From contig JBKHDI010000011.1 in assembly GCA_046541415.1 (NCBI GenBank), positions 1 to 64,000 of the forward strand: 64,000 nt of DNA, in the 5' to 3' direction. Shown here in pieces: positions 17,404 through 26,580 of the stretch (positions are counted from its first letter, which is position 1; the number at the start of each line of letters is the position of its first letter). Both the position numbers and the translations under genes were made by a program. This stretch comes from CAZOVB01 sp046541415 (GTDB lineage: Bacteria > Planctomycetota > Phycisphaerae > SM23-33). Under the pieces are notes generated by a model. It did no database searches. It was given only the letters and a program-made list of their open reading frames with translations, and was not told the DNA's origin.

Positions 17404-19743
17404 ATGTTCAGGCAGATGAAATTGGGAACCAAGATTGTGGCGGGGTTCACGTTGCTGGTGCTGATCGCCGTGGCCCTTGGCGGTCTGGCGATCTACAACA
17501 TGAAGAACGTCGAGGCGGACTCGAACAAGTTGGCCAAGGAGTACGCCCCTGAAGTCAAGTGGTGCAATGAGGTCGAGCGTAACTCGCAGGCGACGATGTA
17601 CGACATCCGCGGCTATGCGTTCACCGAGGAAGAGCAGTACCTCGACAGCGGGCAGGTCAACCTGACCGAGGTGCAGAAGTCGCTGGACGGCTGCCGTGAA
17701 CTGGCCGAGAACTCCCCGCACCTGGACGGATTGAAGAAGGCAGTCCCCCTGACCCAGACAGCCGTTGACCAGTACAAATCTCTGGTCGAGCAGACCAAGG
17801 CGCTGGCCGGCAAGCTGGCGACCAACCGTACGAACCTGGACACCGCAGCCACCAACTACATGAGCAACTGTCTGGCCTTCCTCAAGGGCCAGAATGAGGC
17901 CTTCAAGAAGGATCTGCAGGAGCGCAACACCAAGATCGATCTGGTGACTGACATCTCGGGCATCGGCACCCGCGCCCGAGTGCTGAACTTCCGCTCGCAG
18001 GCGACAGGCAATCCGGAACTGATGCGCGAGGCCATTGCCGCCCTTCAGACCGTCTATCAGAAGACCAGCGTCTTGCGCCCGATTACCCGGGAGAAGAAGG
18101 ACATCGAACGCATCGACGCGACCGAACAGGCCGCTGCCGGATACAAGCAGGCGATGACCAAGTACCTCGAAGAGTTCCTCAAAGGCGACAACGCCGACCA
18201 GGCGGTCCTTACCCAGCAGCGCCAGGCCATGGACACCAACGCCGGGGCCTACGTGAAGAACTGTGAAGAGTTCCTGGCAGATCAGCAGGCCGCACTGAAG
18301 ACTGACATGACCGAAAGGAACAGGAAGATCAACCTGATCAGTGACATCGTCAACGTCGGTCAGGAGACTCGCGTGGCCTGCTTCAGGTCCCAGGCCCTGC
18401 GCGATCCGGAAGTCATCCGCCAGGCCAGCAGCAACTTCGATCAGATGACCAAGCTATTCGGGGAGTTGCGCCAGATCACGCGCCTGCCGGAAGATCTCGA
18501 GCGGATCGACAACACCGAAACCGCGGCCAACAACTACAAGACCTCGATGAACAACCTGCTGACCAACTGGGTGGCCATGCAGGAAGTCGCCCGCAAGCGG
18601 GAAGAGGCCGGTGCGGCCGTGCTGAAACTGGCCAAGGATACCGCTCAGATGGGCATCGACCAGACCTTGGAAATCGCCGACGGCGCCGCGGCCAGCCTGT
18701 CGCTGGCTTCTACGACCATGATCGTCGGCCTGTCTATCGCCGTGATGGTCTCGATCACCCTGGCGCTGTTCATCACCAAGAGCATCACCGGGCCGATCCG
18801 TCGGGTCATCCAGGGCCTGACCACCGGCTCGCAGCAGACGGCCGCGGCATCGGGCCAGGTTTCCTCGGCCAGCCAGTCGCTGGCGGAAGGTGCTTCCGAA
18901 GCGGCCGCCAGCATCCAGGAAACCTCTGCCAGCATCGAGGAAATGGCTTCGATGACCAAGCAGAACGCCACGAACTCCGAAGAGGCCAATTCGCTGGCAT
19001 CCAATGCACGCCAGGCCGCCGAACGCGGCAGCGAGGCGATGGGCAGAATGTCCAATGCCATCAACGAGATCAAGAACGCCTCGGACGAGACGGCCAAGAT
19101 CGTCAAGACCATTGACGAGATCGCCTTCCAGACCAACCTGCTGGCCCTGAACGCTGCCGTCGAGGCTGCCCGGGCCGGCGAGGCGGGCAAGGGCTTTGCC
19201 GTCGTCGCAGAAGAGGTACGCAACCTCGCCCAGCGATCGGCCGAAGCCGCCAAGAACACCGCCGACCTCATCGAAGGTGCGGTCACCAAGGCCGACAACG
19301 GCGTCTCGATCAGCACGGAAGTCGCCGACGCACTTGGCGAGATCGCCGATGGCTCGCGGAAGGTCAACGACCTGATCAGCGAGATTACCGCCGCCTGCCA
19401 GGAGCAGACCCGCGGGATCGACCAGGTTTCCACGGCCGTTACGCAGTTGGATCAGGTCACCCAGTCCAACGCCGCCAACGCCGAAGAGTCCGCCTCGGCC
19501 AGCGAGGAACTCTCGGCCCAGGCAGAGGAGCTCGACCACATGGTCTCCGAACTGCGGGCCATGGTCGGTGGATCGGAATCCGAGGATGCACCCCAGCCCC
19601 AGCAGCGGAAGTTCCGACCGGCTGCCAAGCCCAAGGCCCAGGCGGCCAAGCCCCAGGCCAAGGCCAACGCCAATCGGCAGTTCGCGCTGGATGAAGAGGA
19701 GTCCAGGCAGGATCAGCCCGCAGACGACCTCTCGGTCTTCTGA
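17404..19743 (+). CDS. Methyl-accepting chemotaxis protein with duplicated helical sensor module
   Basis: A 779-residue receptor. TM1 is at about 11-31 and TM2 at about 434-456. The large periplasmic part is all-helical, like HBM/4HB sensors, and contains an internal duplication: residues about 147-256 (IDLVTDISGIGTRARVLNFR) and 278-387 (INLISDIVNVGQETRVACFR) align with a 131-residue offset; residues 50-140 may be a third, diverged copy. After TM2 only a short SITGPIRRVI segment replaces a full HAMP. The signalling tip begins near residue 571 (DEIAFQTNLLALNAAV). The Ala/Lys/Gln-rich tail ends in FALDEEESR...SVF, echoing the first receptor. No cheA, cheW, cheR or cheB lies in the window. Confidence 0.93.
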   Translation: MFRQMKLGTKIVAGFTLLVLIAVALGGLAIYNMKNVEADSNKLAKEYAPEVKWCNEVERNSQATMYDIRGYAFTEEEQYLDSGQVNLTEVQKSLDGCRELAENSPHLDGLKKAVPLTQTAVDQYKSLVEQTKALAGKLATNRTNLDTAATNYMSNCLAFLKGQNEAFKKDLQERNTKIDLVTDISGIGTRARVLNFRSQATGNPELMREAIAALQTVYQKTSVLRPITREKKDIERIDATEQAAAGYKQAMTKYLEEFLKGDNADQAVLTQQRQAMDTNAGAYVKNCEEFLADQQAALKTDMTERNRKINLISDIVNVGQETRVACFRSQALRDPEVIRQASSNFDQMTKLFGELRQITRLPEDLERIDNTETAANNYKTSMNNLLTNWVAMQEVARKREEAGAAVLKLAKDTAQMGIDQTLEIADGAAASLSLASTTMIVGLSIAVMVSITLALFITKSITGPIRRVIQGLTTGSQQTAAASGQVSSASQSLAEGASEAAASIQETSASIEEMASMTKQNATNSEEANSLASNARQAAERGSEAMGRMSNAINEIKNASDETAKIVKTIDEIAFQTNLLALNAAVEAARAGEAGKGFAVVAEEVRNLAQRSAEAAKNTADLIEGAVTKADNGVSISTEVADALGEIADGSRKVNDLISEITAACQEQTRGIDQVSTAVTQLDQVTQSNAANAEESASASEELSAQAEELDHMVSELRAMVGGSESEDAPQPQQRKFRPAAKPKAQAAKPQAKANANRQFALDEEESRQDQPADDLSVF

Positions 19744-19763
19744 ACCCGCTAACCTTGCCATCG

Positions 19764-19805
19764 GCCGGCCCGTCGCTCCCCGTTGCGACGGGCCGGCTTA
19801 TTTCA
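19764..19805 (+). terminator. Rho-independent terminator after second chemoreceptor
   Basis: A 13-bp perfect stem (19764-19776 with 19785-19797), 8-base loop, then TTATTTC. It sits 20 bases after the chemoreceptor stop and closes the signalling block. Confidence 0.85.
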
Positions 19806-19936
19806 TGCGCCCTGCTTCAGGCCCTTCTGGCGGACTCGGCCGAGGATCCGCTGCATATCTGCCTGGCTCTTGCACCTCGCCGGGAGCGTCGATACAGTTC
19901 TTCCGGGCCAGATAGACACCAACCCCGGAGATTTCC

Positions 19937-22204
19937 ATGCCCCTGATGTCCACATGCCTCGGCCGACTCGGCAGCCGCTACAGCATCATCCTCGATCCCT
20001 TCCGAAAGAAGTTCCATTACGGCACGGCCGGGCTGATGACCCAGAAGGCCGCCCAACTCATCGTCACCTGCACCGACGAGTCCGGCCACGTCGCTCGCCT
20101 GCCCCTCTCGGCGGGCAAGGGCAAGTTCGACATCGTCGACCAGACCACCACCCCGACCTCCGTAACGTATTACGGTTACTCGGTGCGGCTGGGAATCGCC
20201 CTGGAGATGACCATCACCGCGCCGTTCTGGCCCCACGACGAGAAAACCAGCCTGGTCCCGGCCTACATCGTCGAGCTGGAGGTCAAGAAGCTCGGCCGCT
20301 TCCGCTGGGAAAAGCCCCACCCCGAGGCGACAGGCCGCGGAACGCTGCGGTTCGGCATCAAGCTGCCCGGCGCCGACGTGCTTGATGTCGACGGCGCCCT
20401 GGAAATGCGATACGAGGTGAAGGTCCCCCGGCGGGAATCCTCTGCCGAGGGAGGCCAGACGTGGCTGCTCAGCGACAAGGCCCGCAAGACCAGGACGACC
20501 GGATCGAGCACCGACCGCATCCTGCCCCTCAAGGGCCCCTGGCAGGTGGACGCAGCCGGCGGGGTTCTGCAGGTCGACTACGACATCGCCCGCAAGACCG
20601 ATCAGGTCTTCCGCCTGGCGATGGTCGGCTTCATGCCCGACGCGATGTTCGAACGCTTCGGCCAGGCTATGCCCCTGAAGTACACCCACCTGTTCAAGAA
20701 CATCGACGCCGCCTGCAACTACGTCAAACGCAACGCCAATATGCTGCTGGAAAAGGCTGGGGCTTTCGACACCATCTTCACCGAAAGCTCTCTGCCCAAG
20801 AGCGTCGTCGACCTGACAGGCCTGAGCTTCCAGAGCTACCTGATGAACACCATGTGGTGCGCCGGGACCGAAAAAGACCAGCCCGACTGGTTCAGCGTCT
20901 GGGAGGGCAGCTGCTGGTACAACTCCACCGTCGACGTCACGTACAACGAGGCGATGTTCTACTTCACCCTTTGGCCGGAACTGCTGGAGATGATCTTCGC
21001 CCAGTGGTCCTGCCACGCCAACAACGCCGAGCAAGACGCCGCCCGCCGAGCCATCGTCACCGACGACGAGAAGTTCGTGGCCTCGGAAGAGGAGTTCAAC
21101 TTCCCCGGGCGCATCATGGAACACGACATGGGCTGCGGCTGGACCGCCAACGGCCAGAGCTATCACCATGCGATGCCCGTGGAAGAGAACTCCGATTTCC
21201 TCCTGTTGCTCTATGCCCACGGCAAGTGGTGGGGGCGCGAGGAACTCTTCGAGACGTACAGCCAACTGGTGGCTGACCTGGTCGAGTACCTGCTCTGGAC
21301 GGACTCGACCGGCACGGGATTCCCCGATCGCGGCACGGCCAATACCATCGATGACGCCACGCCGGCCGTCCAGTACGGGCGCGACAACCTCTACCTGGGC
21401 ATCAAGCGTCTGGCGGCCATTCACGCCGCGGCCGGGATGCTCGAAAAGACAGGCCGGGACGAATTGGCCGCCACCTGTCGCGCCACGGTAGCCCACTCAG
21501 TTGCCGAACTGGACAAGGGCTGGCTGGGCGACCACTGGGGCGTCTGCCTCGACAAGTCCGCCGAGGGACTGATCGACTCCTGGACGCGTAAGCCGCTGGA
21601 ATACAAAATCCTCCCCGGCTGGGACGCCTACAGCCTCTACACCACCAACGGCCTGCTCTACCTGATGATGATCGACGACCTGCCCGAAGGCATCGACAGC
21701 GAGAAACTCCGCGTCGATGTGGTCAACGCCACCCGCGAGTCGATGACCGAATACGGCTGCGGACACTCCAGCCTCGATACCGAGAACATGTGGGTCTCGA
21801 TGAATGTCTGGCGCGACTGTGCTGCCGGTTACCTCGGCGAGAACATGCTCGACAACGCCCAACGCTATTGGAACATGCAGGTTTTCGGCAACGGGCCCGG
21901 GGCGATGAAGCCCAATTGCTTCATCGAGACCAGCCTGACCAACAACCTGGTCTGGTACCCGCGCAACGCCGCGATCTTCGGACTCACGCTTGCCGCGGCC
22001 CGGTTGGTGATGACCGAAGATTCCGACGATATCGTGTTGGACCCCATCGAGACGGGTTACTGGCCCCTGCTGCCCCTGGCAGACTGGGACAAAGGAGAAG
22101 TGCCATTCGCCGTAGCCAGCATCGAAAACGACCAGCTGACCATGGAACTGCAGATGCTCGAACTGCTGCCCGAAGGCAAAAAGCAGGTCGGCAAGCAACG
22201 ATAG
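19937..22204 (+). CDS. Clan GH-O (GH52/GH116-like) glycoside hydrolase
   Basis: A 755-residue protein without signal peptide. An N-terminal beta-sandwich region is followed by an (alpha/alpha)6 barrel. Segments line up in order with GH52 beta-xylosidases: SVWEGSCWYNSTVDVTYNEA (Glu323 at the nucleophile position), FPGRIMEHDMG, and TIDDATPAVQYGRDNLYLG (Asp472/473 near the acid/base Asp position). Similar architecture is seen in GH116 and in DUF4965/glutaminase-A relatives, so family assignment is tentative. I infer a cytosolic retaining glycosidase acting on xylo- or gluco-oligosaccharides. A XylR-like regulator lies 1.1 kb downstream, consistent with pentose metabolism but not proof. Confidence 0.65.
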   Translation: MPLMSTCLGRLGSRYSIILDPFRKKFHYGTAGLMTQKAAQLIVTCTDESGHVARLPLSAGKGKFDIVDQTTTPTSVTYYGYSVRLGIALEMTITAPFWPHDEKTSLVPAYIVELEVKKLGRFRWEKPHPEATGRGTLRFGIKLPGADVLDVDGALEMRYEVKVPRRESSAEGGQTWLLSDKARKTRTTGSSTDRILPLKGPWQVDAAGGVLQVDYDIARKTDQVFRLAMVGFMPDAMFERFGQAMPLKYTHLFKNIDAACNYVKRNANMLLEKAGAFDTIFTESSLPKSVVDLTGLSFQSYLMNTMWCAGTEKDQPDWFSVWEGSCWYNSTVDVTYNEAMFYFTLWPELLEMIFAQWSCHANNAEQDAARRAIVTDDEKFVASEEEFNFPGRIMEHDMGCGWTANGQSYHHAMPVEENSDFLLLLYAHGKWWGREELFETYSQLVADLVEYLLWTDSTGTGFPDRGTANTIDDATPAVQYGRDNLYLGIKRLAAIHAAAGMLEKTGRDELAATCRATVAHSVAELDKGWLGDHWGVCLDKSAEGLIDSWTRKPLEYKILPGWDAYSLYTTNGLLYLMMIDDLPEGIDSEKLRVDVVNATRESMTEYGCGHSSLDTENMWVSMNVWRDCAAGYLGENMLDNAQRYWNMQVFGNGPGAMKPNCFIETSLTNNLVWYPRNAAIFGLTLAAARLVMTEDSDDIVLDPIETGYWPLLPLADWDKGEVPFAVASIENDQLTMELQMLELLPEGKKQVGKQR

Positions 22205-22249
22205 CGACAGGCCTCGGGGCAGACTCCCTGCCTGGGCCATTGTCCGCGC

Positions 22250-22291
22250 AAAAAAAGACGGGCGGCCATCTCATGCGAGACGGCCGCCCGT
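22250..22291 (-). terminator. Rho-independent terminator of PEP-CTERM gene
   Basis: Read on the minus strand, ACGGGCGGCC-GTCTC pairs with GAGAT-GGCCGCCCGT around a GCAT loop, followed by seven T. It lies just beyond the stop of the minus-strand PEP-CTERM gene. Confidence 0.92.
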
Positions 22292-22329
22292 GTTCTGTCT
22301 ACACGCCGTCATGGCGCGTTGGATTCAGC

Positions 22330-23142
22330 CTAGTTGCGACGGCGACGGAGGACCGCCAGGCCGCCCAGGGCCAGAAGACTCATCGTGGCCGGCTCGGGGA
22401 CGGCGTCGACAGTGAACTGTCTGACTTCGAGCCAGTGACGGGTGCTGGTAATGTCATCCTTGTCGACGTGGAGGCCAAAGGCAGTCAGGTCCGTCAATGC
22501 CGCTGTCGACGTACTGTAGGTTGCGGTGTCCTGGTCGAAATCGGCACCGGCGGCCAAGTCGATCTCAGCCCACATCTCGCTGAGCAGGCCAGCCGCGTCA
22601 TCCAGGGTGGTATCCCCGCCGAGGGTACTCTGGGAGACGTAGAAGGTTGAGCCATTGCGGACCAGCCAGCGCGTCGTGCTCTGGGTCCGGGCGAAATCTA
22701 CGAAGAGGCTGCTGGATGCATCCAGCGAGACACTTTCTGTCTCGAAGAAGATAGCCAAGTGCATATTCCCGCCGTCGTCGCCGCTGTTGGCCACCCCGTC
22801 CGGGCCGCTTCCGGTTGTCTGATAGCGAATGTTGATCGGGTTGGAGTCTCTGGTGTCCCAGGTGGCGCTTTCGTTCAGGGCGATGCCTTCCCAGACGATC
22901 TTGTATGCCGGTCCGGTGTAATCGCCGGCCGTGTTGCTCCATGGGTTCCCGTCATTGTCTGCCAGGGTGATCACGCCTCTCGCATCATTCGACGCCCCGC
23001 CGCCAAGTTCCAGACCACTGGTGATACTGGGCTGATTCATGTTACCGCCATCCTGGGTGCTGGAATCGTAGTTGACTACGATGTCCGCCGATGCGCCGGC
23101 GGCCAGGCACAGCGAAAGGGACAGTAAAGCAAGTTTCCTCAT
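22330..23142 (-). CDS. PEP-CTERM sorting-domain surface protein
   Basis: A 270-residue exported protein: signal peptide (residues 1-19, ending GASADI) and the C-terminal sorting signal VPEPATMSLLALGG followed by VLRRRRN, which is the exosortase/PEP-CTERM tripartite signal. The body is Asp/Ser/Thr-rich and beta-rich without Cys, as in many planctomycete PEP-CTERM proteins. Its function is unknown; it is presumably processed by an exosortase encoded elsewhere and displayed at the surface or in matrix. Divergent from the XylR-like regulator. Confidence 0.93.
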   Translation of the reverse strand: MRKLALLSLSLCLAAGASADIVVNYDSSTQDGGNMNQPSITSGLELGGGASNDARGVITLADNDGNPWSNTAGDYTGPAYKIVWEGIALNESATWDTRDSNPINIRYQTTGSGPDGVANSGDDGGNMHLAIFFETESVSLDASSSLFVDFARTQSTTRWLVRNGSTFYVSQSTLGGDTTLDDAAGLLSEMWAEIDLAAGADFDQDTATYSTSTAALTDLTAFGLHVDKDDITSTRHWLEVRQFTVDAVPEPATMSLLALGGLAVLRRRRN

Positions 23143-23301
23143 CGTTGATCTCCTCTGATTCTGTGAGAAAGGGTGCAGAAAGCTGTAAATGGCTTCCTTG
23201 CTCGACTCGTACGGATGAATTGTAGCCGGTTTTGACCAGGTCGGCTTTCGCAGTCACGTCTGGTTTTTCAGTGATTGCGTCAATGTGCCGATAATGAGGC
23301 A

Positions 23302-24459
23302 ATGGCATCCAAACGAATCCTCCTTGTCATGCCTCCCAACACAATCCGGCAGGGCCTGCTGGAGGGCGTGGGCAGGTTCCTACGACTCCAGGGCTCCCCG
23401 TGGCAGTTGCTGGTCAAGCCGTGGTCCTACAACGAGGCGATAGCCTTTACCGACTGGACGCACTGCGACGGGGTCCTTGTCTCGACCTTCCCCGAGCCGG
23501 TTCTCTCAGCCGCGCGGGACAAAAGAATTCCGCTGGTGGCGGTTTCGGCGTCGCAGAACATGCCCCATCTGCCCCGCGTCCTGATCGACTCCTGCCAGGT
23601 TGGGAGACTGGCGGCCGAGAGCTTGCTGGAACTGGGATTCCGACGCTTTTTGTATGTCGGCATGCGGGACACCTGGTTTTCTGCCCAGCGCCAGGCAGGC
23701 TTTGAAGAGGTCCTGGAAGAGAATGGGCGACGCTGCCAGATCTGCCTGATTGCCGCCAGGCACGGCCCGGAGGCCTGGCGGGCCTCGCTGCAACTGCTGT
23801 CGAAGGAACTGGCGGGCCTGGAGACTCCGCTGGGGGCCTTTGCCTGCACCGATGAGATGGCAGAACGGCTATTGGAAATCTGCATGGACCTGCAGCTGCG
23901 CGTCCCGGACGACGTGGCCATTATCGGCGTGGACAATACACAGGAAATCTGCAACTTCTCTTCGCCGACGATCAGCAGCATCGATCCGGATCTGCCCCAG
24001 GTCGGCTTCCTGGCCGGGCGACTGCTGGACAGTCTGGCAGAAGGACGCCGCCCGCCGCAGTCGCCGGTGCTGGTCTGCCCTAAAGGTCTAGTCGCTCGGG
24101 GCTCCAGCGACATCCTGGCCATCGAAGACCCGTTGATCGTCGATGCCTTGCGCTACATCCGCCTCCATGCCGATAAGCCGCTTCGCGTGGCCGATGTGGT
24201 AGAAGCTCTCCCGACCAGTCGCAGACCGTTGGAGGTCCGATTCCGACAGGCCGTCGGGCGAAGCATTGCAGAAGAGATCATGGCCTGTCATCTGAACCAG
24301 GCCCGTAACTACTTGCTGAACAGCGACATGAGGCTGCTGGATGTGGCTTTGGCCAGCGGGTTCCGGTCGCAGCAGCATTTCAGCGAGGCCTTCAAGAGGC
24401 GGTTCGGCCAGTCGCCCGGGGACTTCAGGCGGACCCGGCGCGGGCTCTTGTTCCAATGA
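23302..24459 (+). CDS. XylR-like AraC-family transcription regulator
   Basis: A 385-residue regulator with a periplasmic-binding-protein-like LacI-type sugar sensing domain (residues 1-270: ILLVMPPNTIRQGLLEGV, GFRRFLYVG, DDVAIIGVDN, SSIDPDLPQVGFLAG) and a C-terminal AraC double HTH (PLRVADVVEALPTSRRPLE; ALASGFRSQQHFSEAFKRRFG). This is the architecture of E. coli XylR, the D-xylose operon activator, although no xylose genes are in this window. ATG at 23302 is taken; GAGG is only 2 bases upstream, so the start is moderately certain. Divergently transcribed from the PEP-CTERM gene. Confidence 0.9.
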   Translation: MASKRILLVMPPNTIRQGLLEGVGRFLRLQGSPWQLLVKPWSYNEAIAFTDWTHCDGVLVSTFPEPVLSAARDKRIPLVAVSASQNMPHLPRVLIDSCQVGRLAAESLLELGFRRFLYVGMRDTWFSAQRQAGFEEVLEENGRRCQICLIAARHGPEAWRASLQLLSKELAGLETPLGAFACTDEMAERLLEICMDLQLRVPDDVAIIGVDNTQEICNFSSPTISSIDPDLPQVGFLAGRLLDSLAEGRRPPQSPVLVCPKGLVARGSSDILAIEDPLIVDALRYIRLHADKPLRVADVVEALPTSRRPLEVRFRQAVGRSIAEEIMACHLNQARNYLLNSDMRLLDVALASGFRSQQHFSEAFKRRFGQSPGDFRRTRRGLLFQ

Positions 24460-24467
24460 GAGGCGCT

Positions 24468-25121
24468 CTATTCCGGCAGGGTGATCTCGACGTCGAGGTA
24501 TTGCGTGCCCCAGCGGCGGGCCTGCTCGTGGTCGAAGAAGAAGACGTCCAGACGGTATCCCGTGATGACGCGGCCCCGGTCGTAGACCGGCACGGGCTGG
24601 GCGTCGTGGAAGCCGGGCACCTTGACTTTCGCCCCGAAGGGCAGCCACCTGGGGGCGGCGACGAATTTCCCGTCGTTATCCCAGATCGTCTTGCCGCTGG
24701 CGGTCTTGCCGTCGGAGAACTTCCCGCAGCACTTGCCGCACGGGCAGTAGGCCGTTACGCGCATCGGCACGGTGTAGCTGCGGCGGCGCATTGCCTCGGC
24801 CCCGCCGGCGGTCTCGGGCACCGCCGTTGCAGGGGCTGCGGAAAGCGGACTCTGGTCCCGAAGCGTAACCCGGGCCGGGGCGGCTGGCTCGGCCACCACG
24901 GGCACCGAAAGCGCCTCGTCGGCATCCAGCAGCGCAGCCGGCTGGGTTGCATAGGCGGAATCGTCGTCGAGAATCAGTCCAGCCGCCGGGGCAAGAACTG
25001 CCGCGGCGATAAACAGGCCGATGATAAATCCCCGCAGTGTAAAACCGTGCCGTCCGTTGGCAGGGGGTCTCTTCCATGAGCCGTTCAGCATCGGCCGCAT
25101 TTCGCGACCGGTTTGTTGCAT
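24468..25121 (-). CDS. 3D-domain (RlpA-like/double-psi barrel) membrane-anchored protein
   Basis: A 217-residue protein with an N-terminal membrane anchor at about 28-50, an Ala/Pro/Thr-rich linker (about 55-110) and a C-terminal 3D domain: MRVTAYCPCGKCCGKFSDG, LPFGAKVKVPG, VYDRGRVITGYRLDVFF. The three Asp that name the 3D domain are visible (in DRG and RLDVFF). Such domains, related to MltA, Rpf and stationary-phase secretion proteins, act on or bind peptidoglycan. The CPCGKCC cluster could form disulfides or bind metal. Its stop is 8 bases from the convergent XylR-like gene. Confidence 0.85.
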   Translation of the reverse strand: MQQTGREMRPMLNGSWKRPPANGRHGFTLRGFIIGLFIAAAVLAPAAGLILDDDSAYATQPAALLDADEALSVPVVAEPAAPARVTLRDQSPLSAAPATAVPETAGGAEAMRRRSYTVPMRVTAYCPCGKCCGKFSDGKTASGKTIWDNDGKFVAAPRWLPFGAKVKVPGFHDAQPVPVYDRGRVITGYRLDVFFFDHEQARRWGTQYLDVEITLPE

Positions 25122-25532
25122 GTTGTCAGGCTCCGAGTGTGTTCTGTCTACATCAAACCATCTACTATATGCTCGCCCGAACTGGCTGGCAAGGGCAATT
25201 CGCCAACGGCGCCTACCGGGTCGTTCTTCCGGATCGCCCCGGCCGGCGTTTGCCTCGGCCTCTCTGGTAACTTAAGTTATCTAACGCAGGGGGAAAGACT
25301 ATGGGATGTGCAGGGCGGAATTCGGCGGGAACACGAAGTCTGGACTGACAGTTTGCGCAGGGTATTCCTAGAAATAGGACGGCAATAGAATTTGGCAGGC
25401 AAAATCTGGACAATACCAGTTGGGTTTTCCAGCCGTCTCTGCTATACTGGCCAGACGTAATGGAAAAGTGAGGACACTCTTTTATGGGCACTGCCGCGGC
25501 TGAGGGGTCGCGGAAACCTGGAGGAATCGGTA
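25122..25532. other. 411-base intergenic region
   Basis: No gene seen. It holds upstream regions of the divergent 3D-domain and PEP-CTERM genes, including the promoter listed at 25420-25448. Confidence 0.6.
25420..25448 (+). promoter_or_regulatory. Sigma70-type promoter of PEP-CTERM gene
   Basis: TTGGGT, a 17-base spacer, then TATACT, about 85 bases upstream of the first tandem PEP-CTERM gene. Confidence 0.65.
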
Positions 25533-26291
25533 ATGAAGTTTGCTACCATGACTCTCTCTCTGCTGTTGGCTGTTGCGGCCGTTGAGGCCAGCAGCGTCGA
25601 GGCGACCTATTTCGGCATGGAGAACCCCGGCCGACGCGTAGTTCAACTCAGAAGCGGCAACAAGAACTACAGCGTCTGGGCAGGCAAGAGCGTTTTTCAG
25701 ATCCAGAACAGGAACTTCGGCGGGTCGTTTGACGCCGAACTGGACAACCTGCCGCCCATTTTCAACGCCTACTGCATCGACTTCAACCAGTCCATTTATC
25801 CGAACACGAATGACACGTGGACGTTGGCCAGCTTGGTCGATGCCCCGGTCCCCGGAGCGAAGATGAACTCGACCCAGGCGTCGATGATCGCCTACCTCTA
25901 CGGGGCCTACTCCGCGTCGAGCTACCAGGTGGAACTGCAGTTGGCAATCTGGGAGATTCTTGAAGAGACACAGAACTCGTACGATATCGCCTCCGGCGAT
26001 TTCCGCGCCAGGAACTCCAGCCAGTATGACGGCACGGTCCTCTCAGGCTGGTTCAGCGACATGGCGAGCATGAGCTTCGACCCGGCCGACTACTCGGGCT
26101 ACTTCGCCCTGACCAGCGAGACGACCCAGGATTTCATCACCGAAGACACTTTCGTCCAGCCGGCGCCGGATCCCGATGATCCCCGTCAGCCGGGCCAGGG
26201 CGATGTCATCCCCGAGCCGATCACCTTCATCGGTGGCCTGCTCGGCTTCGGAGCGGTCGGCCGCTACTTCCGTCGTCGCCGCGCCTGCTGA
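25533..26291 (+). CDS. PEP-CTERM protein with candidate thioester domain (copy A)
   Basis: A 252-residue exported protein: signal peptide (residues 1-19), body, and C-terminal sorting signal IPEPITFIGGLLG with RRRR end. The body has AYCIDFNQSI with Cys81 and, 55 residues on, VELQLAIWEILEE with Gln136. A Y/F-C plus Q-x-A-x-W pair is the hallmark of TQXA/thioester domains, in which Cys and Gln form an internal thioester used for covalent attachment; related CxD...LQLAIW patterns are also common in PEP-CTERM proteins of unproven chemistry. Paralogue of the next gene. Expressed from its own promoter and closed by its own terminator. Confidence 0.88.
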   Translation: MKFATMTLSLLLAVAAVEASSVEATYFGMENPGRRVVQLRSGNKNYSVWAGKSVFQIQNRNFGGSFDAELDNLPPIFNAYCIDFNQSIYPNTNDTWTLASLVDAPVPGAKMNSTQASMIAYLYGAYSASSYQVELQLAIWEILEETQNSYDIASGDFRARNSSQYDGTVLSGWFSDMASMSFDPADYSGYFALTSETTQDFITEDTFVQPAPDPDDPRQPGQGDVIPEPITFIGGLLGFGAVGRYFRRRRAC

Positions 26292-26323
26292 TCCATCCCG
26301 ATCTTTCGAACACAGACTTTCCG

Positions 26324-26354
26324 GCCCCGTCGCCCGCACGCGACGGGGCTTTTT
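26324..26354 (+). terminator. Rho-independent terminator after PEP-CTERM copy A
   Basis: GCCCCGTCGC pairs with GCGACGGGGC (loop CCGCAC) followed by TTTTT. The two tandem paralogues are therefore separate transcription units. Confidence 0.92.
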
Positions 26355-26580
26355 GTATACCCGAACACCGGCGCAGGGGTCGGTGGCCAGAGAGTTCTGC
26401 TGGCAATGGACGGACGAGGATTTCTCGGCCGAGACCTCGGCGGGCATGGGTTTCCAGGTCGTGCTGAGGGTTTTCCGGAGGCAGGTGGGAATTCTACCTC
26501 TGCTGTCTAAACTACTCGCGGAGGACGAAAGAGAGACCGGTACGAGGGTGGACACCGACCAGACACATTCGGAGGAGACC

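Noticed and set aside
19817..21496. 559-codon minus-strand frame antisense to the GH-O glycosidase
   Set aside because: Antisense shadow of a real gene in GC-rich DNA; the plus-strand protein has recognisable motifs, this one none.
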